Part shown: one piece after another, positions 45,471 through 54,981 of the stretch
Layout of the letters: each line of letters starts with the position of its first letter
How positions within the stretch are numbered: position 1 is the stretch's first letter
Origin: Burkholderiales bacterium RIFCSPHIGHO2_01_FULL_63_240
Lineage (GTDB): Bacteria > Pseudomonadota > Gammaproteobacteria > Burkholderiales > Burkholderiaceae_C
Direction: 5' to 3'
NCBI GenBank assembly: GCA_001770725.1
Contig: MERU01000004.1
Coordinates: 62,001 to 126,000 of the forward strand
DNA: 64,000 nt
Translations under genes and position numbers: made by a program
Notes under the pieces: model-generated
Database searches by the model: none
The model's input: the letters and a program-made list of their open reading frames with translations, nothing else
Told to the model about the DNA's origin: nothing

Positions 45471-46604
45471 ATGAGCACGTCCGAACTGGCTTTTTTCACT
45501 GCGGCAGGGCTGATCTGCTACACCTATGCATTTTATCCAGTGGCCATCTGGCTCCTGGCCAAATTGCGCCCCACCGCCCCTGCCCCGCTGCTGCCCGACG
45601 AAGCCCTGCCTGCGGTCACGGCCGTGATCGCCGCGCACAACGAAGAGTCCAGGGTCCTGAACCGACTGAACAACCTGCGGGCGCTGAACTACCCTCAAGA
45701 CCGGCTGCATGTGATCTTCGTGTCCGACGGCTCGACCGATCGCACGGCCGAGGTGCTGCGCGGTCACGCCAACGTCGAAGTCATCGCCTACCCTGAGCGC
45801 AGGGGCAAGGCCCACGCCATCAACACCGCACTGCTGACCGTGAAGACGCCCGTGGTGCTGTTTTGCGATGTGCGCCAGGAAGCCCGCCCGGACGCCCTGC
45901 GGGCCCTGGTCTCCACGCTGATGCAACCCGGCAACGGGGCTGTGAGCGGCGAACTCGTGCATCGGACACCCGGCACGCAGGTGGCCGCCAACATCGGGCT
46001 GTACTGGCGCTATGAAAAGTGGATCCGCCGATCAGAGAGCCAGGCCCGCTCCGTCGTGGGCGCGACAGGCGCCTTCTACGCCATCCGAACAGCGCTGTTT
46101 CGCCCCCTCGAGCCTGGCACCCTTCTGGATGACTTCGAGACCCCCATGCAAATCGTCGCGCAAGGCCATGCCGTGCGTTTCGATGCACGGGCAGAGGTCT
46201 TCGACGACCTGCAAACCGAGATGGCCGGTGAGCGCAAACGCAAGCTGCGCACGCTGGGCGGCAACTTTCAGAGCTTTGCCCGCCACCCCTGGCTGTTCAT
46301 GCCCTGGCGCAACCCGATCTGGATCGAGTTCGTCTCCCACAAGGTGCTGAGGCTGGCCGTTCCCTATGCGATGGCCGTGGCGCTGGCCAGCAGCTTGTGC
46401 GCCGGCGCAGCCTGGCTGCAGGCGCTGGGCCTGCTGCAACTGGTGTTCTACGGCGCGGCCCTGGCAGGGATGAACTCCACCTTGGCGCGGCGCAACCGGC
46501 TGGTGGCCTTCGCTGCGGTTTTTGTCGAGCTCAACTGGACGGCGCTGCAGGCAGGCGTGCAGTTCGCCACCGGCCGCCTGGACACGCGCTGGGACAAGAC
46601 CTGA
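45471..46604 (+). CDS. Membrane glycosyltransferase family 2 protein
   Basis: This 377-residue protein has an N-terminal membrane helix (AFFTAAGLICYTYAFYPVAI). The GT2 catalytic domain follows, with AVIAAHNEESRVL, VIFVSDGSTDRTAEVL, GKAHAINTAL and FCDVRQEARPDALRAL (a DxR in place of the usual DxD/DAD). Three C-terminal helices end it (~285-370). This layout is common to processive or semi-processive transferases such as IcaA-like and EpsO-like enzymes. The unusual metal motif makes the donor hard to predict. A 190-bp gap separates it from the divergent oxidoreductase gene. Confidence 0.85.
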   Translation: MSTSELAFFTAAGLICYTYAFYPVAIWLLAKLRPTAPAPLLPDEALPAVTAVIAAHNEESRVLNRLNNLRALNYPQDRLHVIFVSDGSTDRTAEVLRGHANVEVIAYPERRGKAHAINTALLTVKTPVVLFCDVRQEARPDALRALVSTLMQPGNGAVSGELVHRTPGTQVAANIGLYWRYEKWIRRSESQARSVVGATGAFYAIRTALFRPLEPGTLLDDFETPMQIVAQGHAVRFDARAEVFDDLQTEMAGERKRKLRTLGGNFQSFARHPWLFMPWRNPIWIEFVSHKVLRLAVPYAMAVALASSLCAGAAWLQALGLLQLVFYGAALAGMNSTLARRNRLVAFAAVFVELNWTALQAGVQFATGRLDTRWDKT

Positions 46605-46620
46605 CCCCTCTCAGCTCAGC

Positions 46621-47811
46621 TCAGGCTGGGTCGGCTTTTGATCGGTATGCAGGCCGCGGCACCACATGGTCGCGGTACTGCCCCGGGTCTCCCTGCAGAC
46701 CAGCCTCGGCGGCTTTGGCGATGTTGTACATCTCGCGAGCGCTGACGTAGTGCAGTTTCCAGTCACGCCCATCGTTGTAGCGCCTCTGCATGTGCTCGAA
46801 CGCTTCGCGCATGGGGCGACCCAGCAGGGTGTCGGTGTCGCGCTCCTGGGTGCCGTGGGTGTGCACCTTCACGAAAACCCATTCCGGCCGCCCTTCGACG
46901 TGGATGCCCGTGCGCACCCAGTTGTCAACCCGATCAGGCGTGGGCGGGCAGCTCGTGCGCACGTCCGCGTTCTCGATGCGAGGGATCAGCCCGAACTTGC
47001 GGGATGAAAAATTGAACCCAAGCGGCCCCTGGATCAACATCAGGTCACCCCAGGGCTGCCCCCCCACGCGCACAGGCCGACCGCGATCGTGAGACTTCGG
47101 CGCGGCCGGGTCATCCTTGGCGTAGTAGATCTGGTTGATGGTCGACGGCTGGCAGGGATCGGGGGCGGCGGGAAAGGTGAAGTCGGCGTAACACCCTTCT
47201 TCGCGCAAGACGATGAGCTCGTTGTCGACGCCACAGCAAAAGCCATCGCCTCGCGGATGGGAATTGTCCAGCGCCCAGTTGCCATGGATGAAGGACCACA
47301 GGATCTGGCCCGTCACAGGGTCGCGCGGCAGGGCGTCGTGGTCATTGGCCAGGATGCCGGTGAACCGGCGCAGCTTCTCCCGCAATCCGGCATCGGTGTC
47401 GTGGTGGTGGTGAAGGTGAACCTCCAGCTCACCCAGGCCCATGCGACAAAGCTCGACCAGCGGCTCGATGTGCTCGGGGCGATATTCTTCTTCGGGATAA
47501 AAGAAGGAATGAATCGGCTGGCGACCATCGGCGTCGCGCAGTCCTTCACAGAGTTTCGGGTATTCCTGGCGCCAGCGCGCCACGCGAGCGCACTCGACGT
47601 CGTAAGACGGCTGCTGATATTGCGGCTCGAAATGGTCGACAAAACAGAAAAGGAGGTGCTTCGTCGTGCCCGGGGGCACCTCGGCGCGGGCCCAATCGTG
47701 GCGGATGTAGGAGCCAAGCCAGTTGAGCAGGTGCTTCTGGCGAACCTCACGAGCAACCAAAGCCGCGGCAGCCAGCAACACCCCCCCGAACCCGAGCAAC
47801 ACCCACATCAT
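46621..47811 (-). CDS. Membrane-anchored polysaccharide deacetylase-like protein of unknown family
   Basis: This 396-residue protein has one N-terminal membrane helix (MMWVLLGFGGVLLAAAALVA), so the rest is probably periplasmic. It shows possible divalent-metal residues in CFVDHFEPQ, FFYPEEEYRPEHIEPLVEL, GELEVHLHHHHDTDAG (four consecutive His), FIHGNWALDN and VKVHTHGT. The order and spacing resemble a NodB-like TIM-barrel deacetylase with an H-x3-H site. I do not recognise a named family, and EPS deacetylation is only an inference. ATG 47811 is the first of two adjacent ATGs. It is divergent from the export block, with a 272-bp gap in which I see no clear promoter. Confidence 0.65.
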   Translation of the reverse strand: MMWVLLGFGGVLLAAAALVAREVRQKHLLNWLGSYIRHDWARAEVPPGTTKHLLFCFVDHFEPQYQQPSYDVECARVARWRQEYPKLCEGLRDADGRQPIHSFFYPEEEYRPEHIEPLVELCRMGLGELEVHLHHHHDTDAGLREKLRRFTGILANDHDALPRDPVTGQILWSFIHGNWALDNSHPRGDGFCCGVDNELIVLREEGCYADFTFPAAPDPCQPSTINQIYYAKDDPAAPKSHDRGRPVRVGGQPWGDLMLIQGPLGFNFSSRKFGLIPRIENADVRTSCPPTPDRVDNWVRTGIHVEGRPEWVFVKVHTHGTQERDTDTLLGRPMREAFEHMQRRYNDGRDWKLHYVSAREMYNIAKAAEAGLQGDPGQYRDHVVPRPAYRSKADPA

Positions 47812-48083
47812 TCGCTTCTTTCTTCGTGTTGTGCCTGAATGACACCTTTCCTGCCCATCCCCCAATCGGGATCGTGCGCGAGCAGAAATCCGCAAACTCT
47901 AACATTGCAGGTTGTATCCTAAGGGAGCCATCCCCTGGTTACGCGCCCCCCGGGCCACGGGGAAAGCGTCCTGACCGAATCGGATTTCGGGCATGATCCG
48001 CCGATTGAAGCCCCCCGCCCAGGGGCACTGGCTGGCAGAGGCCGCCAGTTGCACAGCTTGACAGCCAACAAAGAGAGGTCTCC

Positions 48084-48719
48084 ATGGTTTCCACTCCGCG
48101 CAACACGATTCGCATGACAGCCCTGGCCGTCGCGCTGGGCTCGGTCTGGTTGATCAGCGGCTGCAGCAGCACCCGCGGCCTCCCCCCGGCACCGACTTCC
48201 ACGGAAAAATCGGCTGAGCATGTCTATCAGATCGGCGCGCTCGACGAAGTGTCGGTGGTGGTCTGGCGAAACCCGGATCTTTCCTCGACGGTCACCGTTC
48301 GTCCCGATGGACGCCTGTCGCTGCCCCTGGCCGAGAACATCGTGGCAGCCGGCAAGCGCCCCGAAGAGCTGTCGCGCGAAATCGAATCGGCTCTGGCCAA
48401 GTACATCCGCGACCCGGTGGTCACGGTGCTCGTGACCCGCGCGCAGGGCGAAGCCAGCCGCCAGGTCCGCATCATCGGCGAGGCCGCCCGTCCGCAAGCG
48501 GTGGCCTACCGTCAGAACATGTCGTTGCTGGACGTGATGATTCAAGTCGGCGGCCTGACCGACTTCGCAGACGGCAACAGCGCGGTGCTCGTGCGCGGAT
48601 CCGAAGGCGGCAAGCAATACGCTGTCCGGCTCAAGGACCTGGTGCGCCGAGGCGACATTTCCGCCAACGTCGAGATGCAGCCAGGTGACATCCTGATCAT
48701 CCCCCAAAGCTGGTTCTGA
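48084..48719 (+). CDS. EpsE-type polysaccharide export lipoprotein (Wza family)
   Basis: This 211-residue outer-membrane-associated lipoprotein has a signal with lipobox LISGC (C27). A polysaccharide export domain follows (YQIGALDEVSVVVWRNPDLS, VTVRPDGRLSLPLAENI) and then a SLBB-like domain (VRIIGEAARPQAVAYRQNMS, MIQVGGLTDFADGN, ending GDILIIPQSWF). It forms part of the export channel for EPS. It is the short form seen in XrtA/PEP-CTERM-associated loci. It opens the co-oriented block of six export and initiation genes; the chain-length gene follows 78 bp later. Confidence 0.9.
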   Translation: MVSTPRNTIRMTALAVALGSVWLISGCSSTRGLPPAPTSTEKSAEHVYQIGALDEVSVVVWRNPDLSSTVTVRPDGRLSLPLAENIVAAGKRPEELSREIESALAKYIRDPVVTVLVTRAQGEASRQVRIIGEAARPQAVAYRQNMSLLDVMIQVGGLTDFADGNSAVLVRGSEGGKQYAVRLKDLVRRGDISANVEMQPGDILIIPQSWF

Positions 48720-48797
48720 TCGAGCCATCTGCGGGTCCCTAGCGGTCTTTGATTTTTCCCCTGCGGCTTCACTGAAGCCCGGTGCGTCACCCCCAGC

Positions 48798-50345
48798 ATG
48801 GACGACTTGTTTCGACAGATCACCGGCATCCTCGTGGCCATGTGGAGCCGACGCTGGTTCGGCCTGGCCGCGGCCTGGGCCGTGTCTTTGCTTGCCATGG
48901 CGGCAGTGACCATGGTGATTCGCGACCGCTACGAGGCATCAGCCAAGGTGTTCGTCGACACCCAGACGGTGCTCAAACCATTGATGAGCGGCCTGGCCTT
49001 CCAGCCTGACGTGGACCAGCAGGTTCGCATGCTGGCGCGCACCCTCATCAGCCGCCCCAACGTCGAGCGACTGATCTCATCGCCCCGCGTCGGCCTTCAG
49101 GGCCTGAGCCCCAGCGACAGAGAAAAGACCATCGACCGGCTGACCCGTGAAATCAAGGTTGCCCCCAGCGGTGATGCCAATCTCTTTGCCATCACCTACC
49201 GAGACATCAATCCGCAACGCGCCCAGATCATGGTCGACGAACTGGTTTCCCTGTTCGTGAGTTCCGGCGTGACGGACAAGCAGCGAGACTCCGAGCAGGC
49301 TCGCCGCTTCCTGGACGATCAGATCAAATCCTACGAAGCCAAGCTGACGGAATCGGAGAATCGCCTCAAGGATTTCAAGCTGCGCAACTTCGGTCTGACC
49401 GGCACATCCAACCAGGATTACTTCGCCCGGATGTCCGCGGCCACGGAAGAGGTCAACCGGCTCAAGATCGAACTGCAGGCATCGGAACAGGCCCGGGATG
49501 CCCTTCGCAGGGAGCTTTCGCAGGAAGACCCGAGCATGCCGGTCGAGGCCATGATGCCCGGCATGGTGCCCATTCAGTCGGACACCGAAGCCCGCCTTGA
49601 CGCGCAGCGCCGGCAACTCGACGAGTTGCTGCGCCGCTACACCGATCAGCACCCGGATGTGCTGGCCGCGCGGCGCACCATCACCCAGCTTGAACAGCAG
49701 AAGCGATCCGAGCAGGATGCCCGCCGCAGCGAGGGCAAGCGCGGCCCGGCCCCCACCAGCCCGGTGTTTCAGCGCATCAGGGTGTCGCTGGCCGAGGCAG
49801 AAGCCAAGGTGGCCTCGCTTCGTGGGCAGCTTTCTGCGCAGCAGTCGCAACTGGAGCAGGCCCGATCGATGGCCGGGCGCATGCCCGAGGTCGAAGCCGA
49901 GCTCACACAACTCAACCGCGACTACGACATCGTTCGCAAGAACTACGAACAACTGGTCGCACGACGCGAATCCGCCTCCCTGGGCGAAAAGATCGACCTG
50001 ACCACCAAGGTTGCCGATTTCAGGGTGGTCGAGCCTCCCCGGGTGTCGCCCACGCCAGCCAAGCCCAGCCGCATGCTGGTCTCTGTGATGGGTTTTCTTG
50101 CGGCCATCGCAGCAGGGGCTGGCATCGCCTTCGCCCTGACGCAGGTCTTCCCAACCGTGCAGGACTCGCGAGGCCTGCGTGAAATCGGCGGACGCCCCAT
50201 CCTGGGGTCCGCGTCGCTCGTCATCAGCCCTCAGGCCTCGGACGATGTCCGCCGAGCCAACCACCTGTTCTTCGGTCTGACAGGGCTGTTCGTGATCGTC
50301 AACGTGTTCTGGCTGATCGTGATCAGGCAGAACTGGCTGCCCTGA
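48798..50345 (+). CDS. Wzz-type chain-length determinant (XrtA-locus EpsF-like)
   Basis: This 515-residue inner-membrane protein has an N-terminal Wzz domain (MDDLFRQITGILVAMWSRRW with helix ~20-40, then ASAKVFVDTQTVLKPLMSG). A long periplasmic coiled-coil region spans ~170-400. A GNVR-like segment (YDIVRKNYEQLVARRESASL) comes before the second helix (~425-445), and a third helix lies near the C-terminus. It controls EPS chain length with the kinase encoded next. Unlike fused Wzc proteins it lacks a kinase domain; the kinase gene starts 8 bp downstream. Confidence 0.92.
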   Translation: MDDLFRQITGILVAMWSRRWFGLAAAWAVSLLAMAAVTMVIRDRYEASAKVFVDTQTVLKPLMSGLAFQPDVDQQVRMLARTLISRPNVERLISSPRVGLQGLSPSDREKTIDRLTREIKVAPSGDANLFAITYRDINPQRAQIMVDELVSLFVSSGVTDKQRDSEQARRFLDDQIKSYEAKLTESENRLKDFKLRNFGLTGTSNQDYFARMSAATEEVNRLKIELQASEQARDALRRELSQEDPSMPVEAMMPGMVPIQSDTEARLDAQRRQLDELLRRYTDQHPDVLAARRTITQLEQQKRSEQDARRSEGKRGPAPTSPVFQRIRVSLAEAEAKVASLRGQLSAQQSQLEQARSMAGRMPEVEAELTQLNRDYDIVRKNYEQLVARRESASLGEKIDLTTKVADFRVVEPPRVSPTPAKPSRMLVSVMGFLAAIAAGAGIAFALTQVFPTVQDSRGLREIGGRPILGSASLVISPQASDDVRRANHLFFGLTGLFVIVNVFWLIVIRQNWLP

Positions 50346-50353
50346 GGAATCCG

Positions 50354-51277
50354 ATGAACACCATCGAACAAGCGGCCAAGCGACTGGAGCAACTTCGGCG
50401 CGCCGGCGTCCAGTTGCCGGATGAAACGGCCAACATCGCGCGAGCCCCCTCCGTCGCCGCCAGCGAGACCTCGCAACCGCCATCAGCTGCCGAGCCACGC
50501 CCGGCCCCCGCTTCCTCGCCAGCCGCCCCGCCTGCCCAGGCGTCCGAGCGCCGCAGCAAGGAGGTGGCGCTGGATCTGCTGCGCATGCAGCGAGCGGGCC
50601 TGCTGGTGCCCGGGCAACCGCGCTCGCAGCTGGAGGAAGAATTCCGCATCATCAAGCGGCCGCTGCTCGAGAACTTGCGCCAGGAAGGCCCGATGCGTCC
50701 GCACAGGGCCAACCTGATCATGGTCACCAGCGCCCAGGCAGGCGAAGGAAAGACCCAGACCGCACTGAACCTCGCCATCAGCATCGCCATGGAGCTGGAT
50801 CACACGGTCCTGCTCGTGGAGGCCGACGTGCTCAGGCCCTCGGCACTCGCCCGCCTCGGCGTGCAAGCCAGCAAGGGGCTGCTTGACCTGCTGGAATCAC
50901 CCACGACGGAGCTGCCCGATGTGCTGCTGCGCACAACGGTCCCGAAGCTGACACTGCTGCCAGCAGGCACGGCCAGCTCACGCTCCACCGAACTGCTGGC
51001 CAGCGATGCCATGGACAAGCTCCTGCAAGAGCTGGCCAGCAAGTACGAAGATCGCGTCATCATTTTTGACACCCCCCCGCTGCTGTCGACCACCGAGTCC
51101 AGGGTGCTCGCATCGCACATGGGTCAGGTGGTGATGGTGACCGAGGCCAACAAGACCCCGGTCTCGATGATCAAACAGGCCTACACCACCGTGGAAAATC
51201 ATCCAGTGGTGCTGGGAATGCTGAACAAATACCGCGGACCGAAAGGCAGCACGGCTTATGGCTACTACGCACCGTGA
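50354..51277 (+). CDS. BY-kinase (tyrosine autokinase) of the EPS locus
   Basis: This 307-residue cytoplasmic bacterial tyrosine kinase partners the chain-length protein. The N-terminal ~100 residues are helical and Pro/Ala-rich. The catalytic part has Walker A TSAQAGEGKTQTALNLAIS, Walker A' LLVEADVLRPSAL and Walker B RVIIFDTPPLL. The C-terminal tail (GSTAYGYYAP) holds the Tyr cluster that is autophosphorylated in such kinases. Its last 20 bases overlap the start of the beta-barrel gene. Confidence 0.92.
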   Translation: MNTIEQAAKRLEQLRRAGVQLPDETANIARAPSVAASETSQPPSAAEPRPAPASSPAAPPAQASERRSKEVALDLLRMQRAGLLVPGQPRSQLEEEFRIIKRPLLENLRQEGPMRPHRANLIMVTSAQAGEGKTQTALNLAISIAMELDHTVLLVEADVLRPSALARLGVQASKGLLDLLESPTTELPDVLLRTTVPKLTLLPAGTASSRSTELLASDAMDKLLQELASKYEDRVIIFDTPPLLSTTESRVLASHMGQVVMVTEANKTPVSMIKQAYTTVENHPVVLGMLNKYRGPKGSTAYGYYAP

Positions 51278-52817
51278 CGCCCTGACGTGCGCCTGGCTCC
51301 TGGCCGGCGTGAGCGGACTGCTGCAGCATGCGAACGTGCATGCGCAGGAGCGCACCCACAGCGTGACCCCGTTGATCGGGGTCAAGCTGGAGCACACGGA
51401 CAACGTTGATGGCGTCAGCGATGGCTCCGGCCAGGACCCACGCAGCGAAAACATCCTCACCCTCAGCCCGGCACTGATTTTCCAGCACCGTGGGCCCAGC
51501 AACACCCTCGACGGTCGGTTCGGTGTGCTGGTCGAGAAGCGCTTGCAGAACACCAGCTCCGACCGGATCTTGCCTGATGGCCTGCTGCGCTGGCGCTCCG
51601 AGCTGCGCGAACAAGGCCTGGGGCTGGACGCCAGCTTGCTGGCGCAGCAGGTCAAACCGGTGATCAGCTCCGTGGGCAGCACCTCTGACAGCACCAACAC
51701 GAGTGCGACCGAAACCCGCGCCAGCATCAGCCCATTCCTGGAGCGGCGACTGAGCGAACGCAACAGCCTCATCGGCCGGCTGAACGGCTCCCTGCAACGC
51801 ACAGATCCCCGCGAAGACCTGCAACGCTCGACGCGAACCCGATCATCCGGCGCCCAACTCGCCTGGGTGACCCGGCCCGCACCCTTTGGCTACTCCCTGG
51901 AAGCCAGCACCCTCAACGAAAACGCTCGCTACGAGACCCCAGCGCAGTCCTCGAGCGTGGCGGCGATCACCGAGCGCGGTGAAACCCGTCAACGGACCCT
52001 GCGCGCCACGCTGCTCTACGCTTGGCACGAAGAGCTGGAGTTGGGGTTGATCGCAGGCACCGAGAAGGACGAGCGAGTGGCGAGCCTCGACACCGCCGGA
52101 TTGCGTCTGCGCACGGAGCGTCGGTTCGACGGCCCGTTTGGCGGCCTGCTGGCCACCTGGCGACCCACGCCACGGACCACCCTGAGCGGCCAGTTCGAGT
52201 CCCGCGAAGCCGGGCGCAACTGGAACACCGAACTCTCGCACCGACTGCGGCGCACCACCTTCGCCCTCACCGGGTCCCAGACCACCTCACGCAACGCCCC
52301 CACACTGCTCACGGGCAGGTCAGCGCCAACAACCACCGCCCCCAATCCAGACACCGGTGGCATCCTGACCGGTGCACCGACCACGGCGATTCGCGGCGAG
52401 GTCGCCAGCGCAGCCCTGTCCGTCCAACGCGATCTGGCCATGCGAGTGACCTACGAAGGTGTGCGCAGCACGCTGAGCCTGGCATCCGGGCGCTTCCGGT
52501 CGCGCGCCCTGCTGAGCACCACCACGTCCGCACCGGGCACCGAGCGCAGCCGCTACAACGCCGGCACGATCTCCTACAGGCTCACCCCCGAAGTGAGCCC
52601 GGTCGCAGGCTTGCGCTGGAGTCGCGCCCAGGACACCGCAGGCTTGTCACGCCGCGAATGGCTGATGAGCCTTGGCGTGAACATCCTGCTGTCACCTCGC
52701 ACCACCCTCGAAGGCGGACTGAGCCTGCTGCGCAGCACCGCCACATCTGCCTTGAGGCCGGACGGCGACCACACCACCATCCACAGCGCCAACATCCGGC
52801 TGGAGCACCGCTTCTGA
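51258..52817 (+). CDS. XrtA-associated outer-membrane beta-barrel protein
   Basis: This 519-residue exported protein has a signal peptide (WLLAGVSGLLQHANVHAQ). The rest is made of alternating amphipathic strands with many Arg, Thr and Ser residues and ends in Phe (IRLEHRF), the usual outer-membrane barrel signature. The position between the BY-kinase and the ATPase matches the PEP-CTERM-system beta-barrel family. It is a candidate for the outer-membrane step of EPS release. ATG 51258 lies inside the kinase gene, so translation is probably coupled. Confidence 0.82.
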   Translation: MATTHRDALTCAWLLAGVSGLLQHANVHAQERTHSVTPLIGVKLEHTDNVDGVSDGSGQDPRSENILTLSPALIFQHRGPSNTLDGRFGVLVEKRLQNTSSDRILPDGLLRWRSELREQGLGLDASLLAQQVKPVISSVGSTSDSTNTSATETRASISPFLERRLSERNSLIGRLNGSLQRTDPREDLQRSTRTRSSGAQLAWVTRPAPFGYSLEASTLNENARYETPAQSSSVAAITERGETRQRTLRATLLYAWHEELELGLIAGTEKDERVASLDTAGLRLRTERRFDGPFGGLLATWRPTPRTTLSGQFESREAGRNWNTELSHRLRRTTFALTGSQTTSRNAPTLLTGRSAPTTTAPNPDTGGILTGAPTTAIRGEVASAALSVQRDLAMRVTYEGVRSTLSLASGRFRSRALLSTTTSAPGTERSRYNAGTISYRLTPEVSPVAGLRWSRAQDTAGLSRREWLMSLGVNILLSPRTTLEGGLSLLRSTATSALRPDGDHTTIHSANIRLEHRF

Positions 52818-52827
52818 AGCACCACGC

Positions 52828-54981
52828 ATGTACGAGTCGTACTTCGGCCTGAACGGCGCCCCCTTCCTGCTCAACCCGGATCCCAGCTTCTACTTTGACA
52901 GCCGGGGGCACAACAGCGCCCTCTCGTACCTGAAGTTCGGCCTCTACCAGGCAGAAGGTTTCATCGTCATCACCGGTGACATCGGGGCCGGCAAGACCAC
53001 CCTGGTGCGCACGCTGCTCAGTGACATCGACCACGATAAAGTGGTGGCCGCCCAGTTGGTGAGCACCCAACTCGAGGCCGGTGACCTGCTGCGCTCGGCG
53101 CTCACCGCTTTCGGGGTGCCGGTCAAGGGCCAGACCAAGGCCGAGCTGATCGCGTCGCTGGAGGCCTATCTCACGCTGCTGGCCACCCAGAACAAGCGCG
53201 CCGTGCTGATCGTCGACGAGGCCCAGAACCTCAGCCGCGATGCCATCGAAGAGCTGCGAATGCTCTCGAACTTCCAGTTCGGCAACCAGGCGCTGCTGCA
53301 GAGCTTCCTGATCGGTCAGCCCGAGTTGCGCGACATGCTGCTGTCGCGCAGCCTGGAGCAGTTGCGCCAGCGCGTGATCGCGTCTTATCACCTGGGCCCC
53401 ATGGACCGGGAAGAGACACGGCGCTACATCGAACATCGCCTCAGCAAGGTTGGCTGGCAGGACAACCCACACTTCGACGACGACGCATTCGACGAAATCT
53501 ACCAGTGGACTTCCGGCATCCCCCGACGGATCAACCTGCTTTGCAACCGGCTGCTGCTGGCCACCTTCCTGTCCGAAAGCCACGTCGTCACCGCTGCCGA
53601 TGTCGCCCGCATGGCACTGGAGATCCGCGCCGAGATCGGTGAGGTGACGCCCAGCGCACCACCGGCCGGCTCAGGACTCGCCCCCTTGGCCGCCCCCCAG
53701 GCGCACGAGCCGCAACTGGCGTCTTCCGCCTACCCGGCTGGCATCCCGACGCTCACGGACAACGTTGTGTCGGCGCCCCTGCAGCCCCAGTTCACGACCG
53801 CTGCGCATTTCCATGGCACCCCGGGCATCGGCGCCCAACCACATGTGCTGCTGGTCACGGCTTCCCGCGCTGGCTGCATCCGTGCGGCCGCCCTTCAGAA
53901 AACCTTCCTCAGCCGCCAGGACCTGCCGCCCCTGCAGACCCTGCTGATCGAGGCCCCGGGCCGCTTCGAGCTGAGCTCCGAATGGTGCGAGCACATGGAC
54001 CTGGCCGCCCCCGACGTGTCCATCCGCCTGCCGGGCGGCTCTTCGATCGCCCAGACCGCCGATGCCCTGCGCCAACTCGATCGCCTGTTGATCGAATACC
54101 GGCCCGCCGCGGTCATCGTGCAAGGTGGAGAAGACGCCGCACTGGCCGCCAGCCTGGCTGCGCACCGCCAGGGCATCCCGGTGCTGCACCTGGAGGCCGG
54201 CCTGCGCAGCTTCGACCGCAGCCGCCCTCAGGAGATCAACGCCATGATGAGCGATCACATGGCCGATCTCCTGCTGACCTCCGAGTGGGTGGCCCATGAC
54301 AACCTCACGCGCGAAGGCCTGCCGGCCGATCGCGTGGTCTTCGTCGGCAACCTGATGATGGACACGATGCGCGCCATGCTTGCCCAGGCCGCTCCCCCCA
54401 AATACACGTTGCGACAGTTCAACCAATCGCCAGAACTGCTCAAAGCCGGCCGTGGCTACGCCGTGGTCTACCTGCAGGATCAGGGCGTCGCCCAGAATCC
54501 GGAAGCGCTGCTGGAGCTGGTCATCACGCTGAAGTCGGTTGCGCGGGACATGCCACTGATCTGGACCATGACCGACGCGACCCGAGCCTGGCTCGAAGAA
54601 AACCACGTGCTGGAAGGCGTTTCATCCAGCCAGATCGGCCTGCTGCCCATCATCCCCTACTTCAAAATGATGGGGCTCATCGGCACCGCCGCCTGTGTGC
54701 TGACCGATTCGTCAGCCGTGCAAGAGGAAGCAACCATCCTCGGCGTGCCTTGCCTGACCCTGACCAATTACACCGAAAGGCGTATCACGGTCGAGCAAGG
54801 CACCAACATCGCCGTGGGGCGCAACAGCAGCATCATCCACCGAGCCATCGCCGAAGTCATCCGTGGCGGAGGCAAGAAGGGGCGCCTGCCGAAGTTCTGG
54901 GACGGCTTGTCCGGCCAGCGAACGGCCGATCACCTTGCCGCATGGTGGAAGCAACGCCGACCTCGGGCTGTCACCCCCTGA
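52828..54981 (+). CDS. XrtA-system ATPase fused to a degenerate UDP-GlcNAc 2-epimerase-like domain
   Basis: This 717-residue protein has two parts. Residues 1-~275 are the ExeA-like ATPase of XrtA/PEP-CTERM loci (MYESYFGLNGAPFLLNPDPS, Walker A TGDIGAGKTT, Walker B VLIVDEAQNL). After a Pro/Ala-rich linker (~275-340), residues ~342-705 resemble non-hydrolysing WecB-type epimerases (PVLHLEAGLRSFDRSRPQEI, CVLTDSSAVQEEATILGVP). However, the GTRPE loop reads ASRAG, the QGDT motif reads QGGE, and the GHRRE motif is VYLQD, so key catalytic residues are replaced. The domain may bind nucleotide sugar without turning it over. The ATPase alone is normally ~270 residues. It follows the barrel gene by 10 bp. 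Confidence 0.88.
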   Translation: MYESYFGLNGAPFLLNPDPSFYFDSRGHNSALSYLKFGLYQAEGFIVITGDIGAGKTTLVRTLLSDIDHDKVVAAQLVSTQLEAGDLLRSALTAFGVPVKGQTKAELIASLEAYLTLLATQNKRAVLIVDEAQNLSRDAIEELRMLSNFQFGNQALLQSFLIGQPELRDMLLSRSLEQLRQRVIASYHLGPMDREETRRYIEHRLSKVGWQDNPHFDDDAFDEIYQWTSGIPRRINLLCNRLLLATFLSESHVVTAADVARMALEIRAEIGEVTPSAPPAGSGLAPLAAPQAHEPQLASSAYPAGIPTLTDNVVSAPLQPQFTTAAHFHGTPGIGAQPHVLLVTASRAGCIRAAALQKTFLSRQDLPPLQTLLIEAPGRFELSSEWCEHMDLAAPDVSIRLPGGSSIAQTADALRQLDRLLIEYRPAAVIVQGGEDAALAASLAAHRQGIPVLHLEAGLRSFDRSRPQEINAMMSDHMADLLLTSEWVAHDNLTREGLPADRVVFVGNLMMDTMRAMLAQAAPPKYTLRQFNQSPELLKAGRGYAVVYLQDQGVAQNPEALLELVITLKSVARDMPLIWTMTDATRAWLEENHVLEGVSSSQIGLLPIIPYFKMMGLIGTAACVLTDSSAVQEEATILGVPCLTLTNYTERRITVEQGTNIAVGRNSSIIHRAIAEVIRGGGKKGRLPKFWDGLSGQRTADHLAAWWKQRRPRAVTP

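Noticed and set aside
48024-48060. Possible sigma-54 site before the EpsE gene (TGGCAG...TTGCAC)
   Set aside because: The GG-to-GC spacing is several bases too long. CTGGC/GCCAG is only a short inverted repeat.
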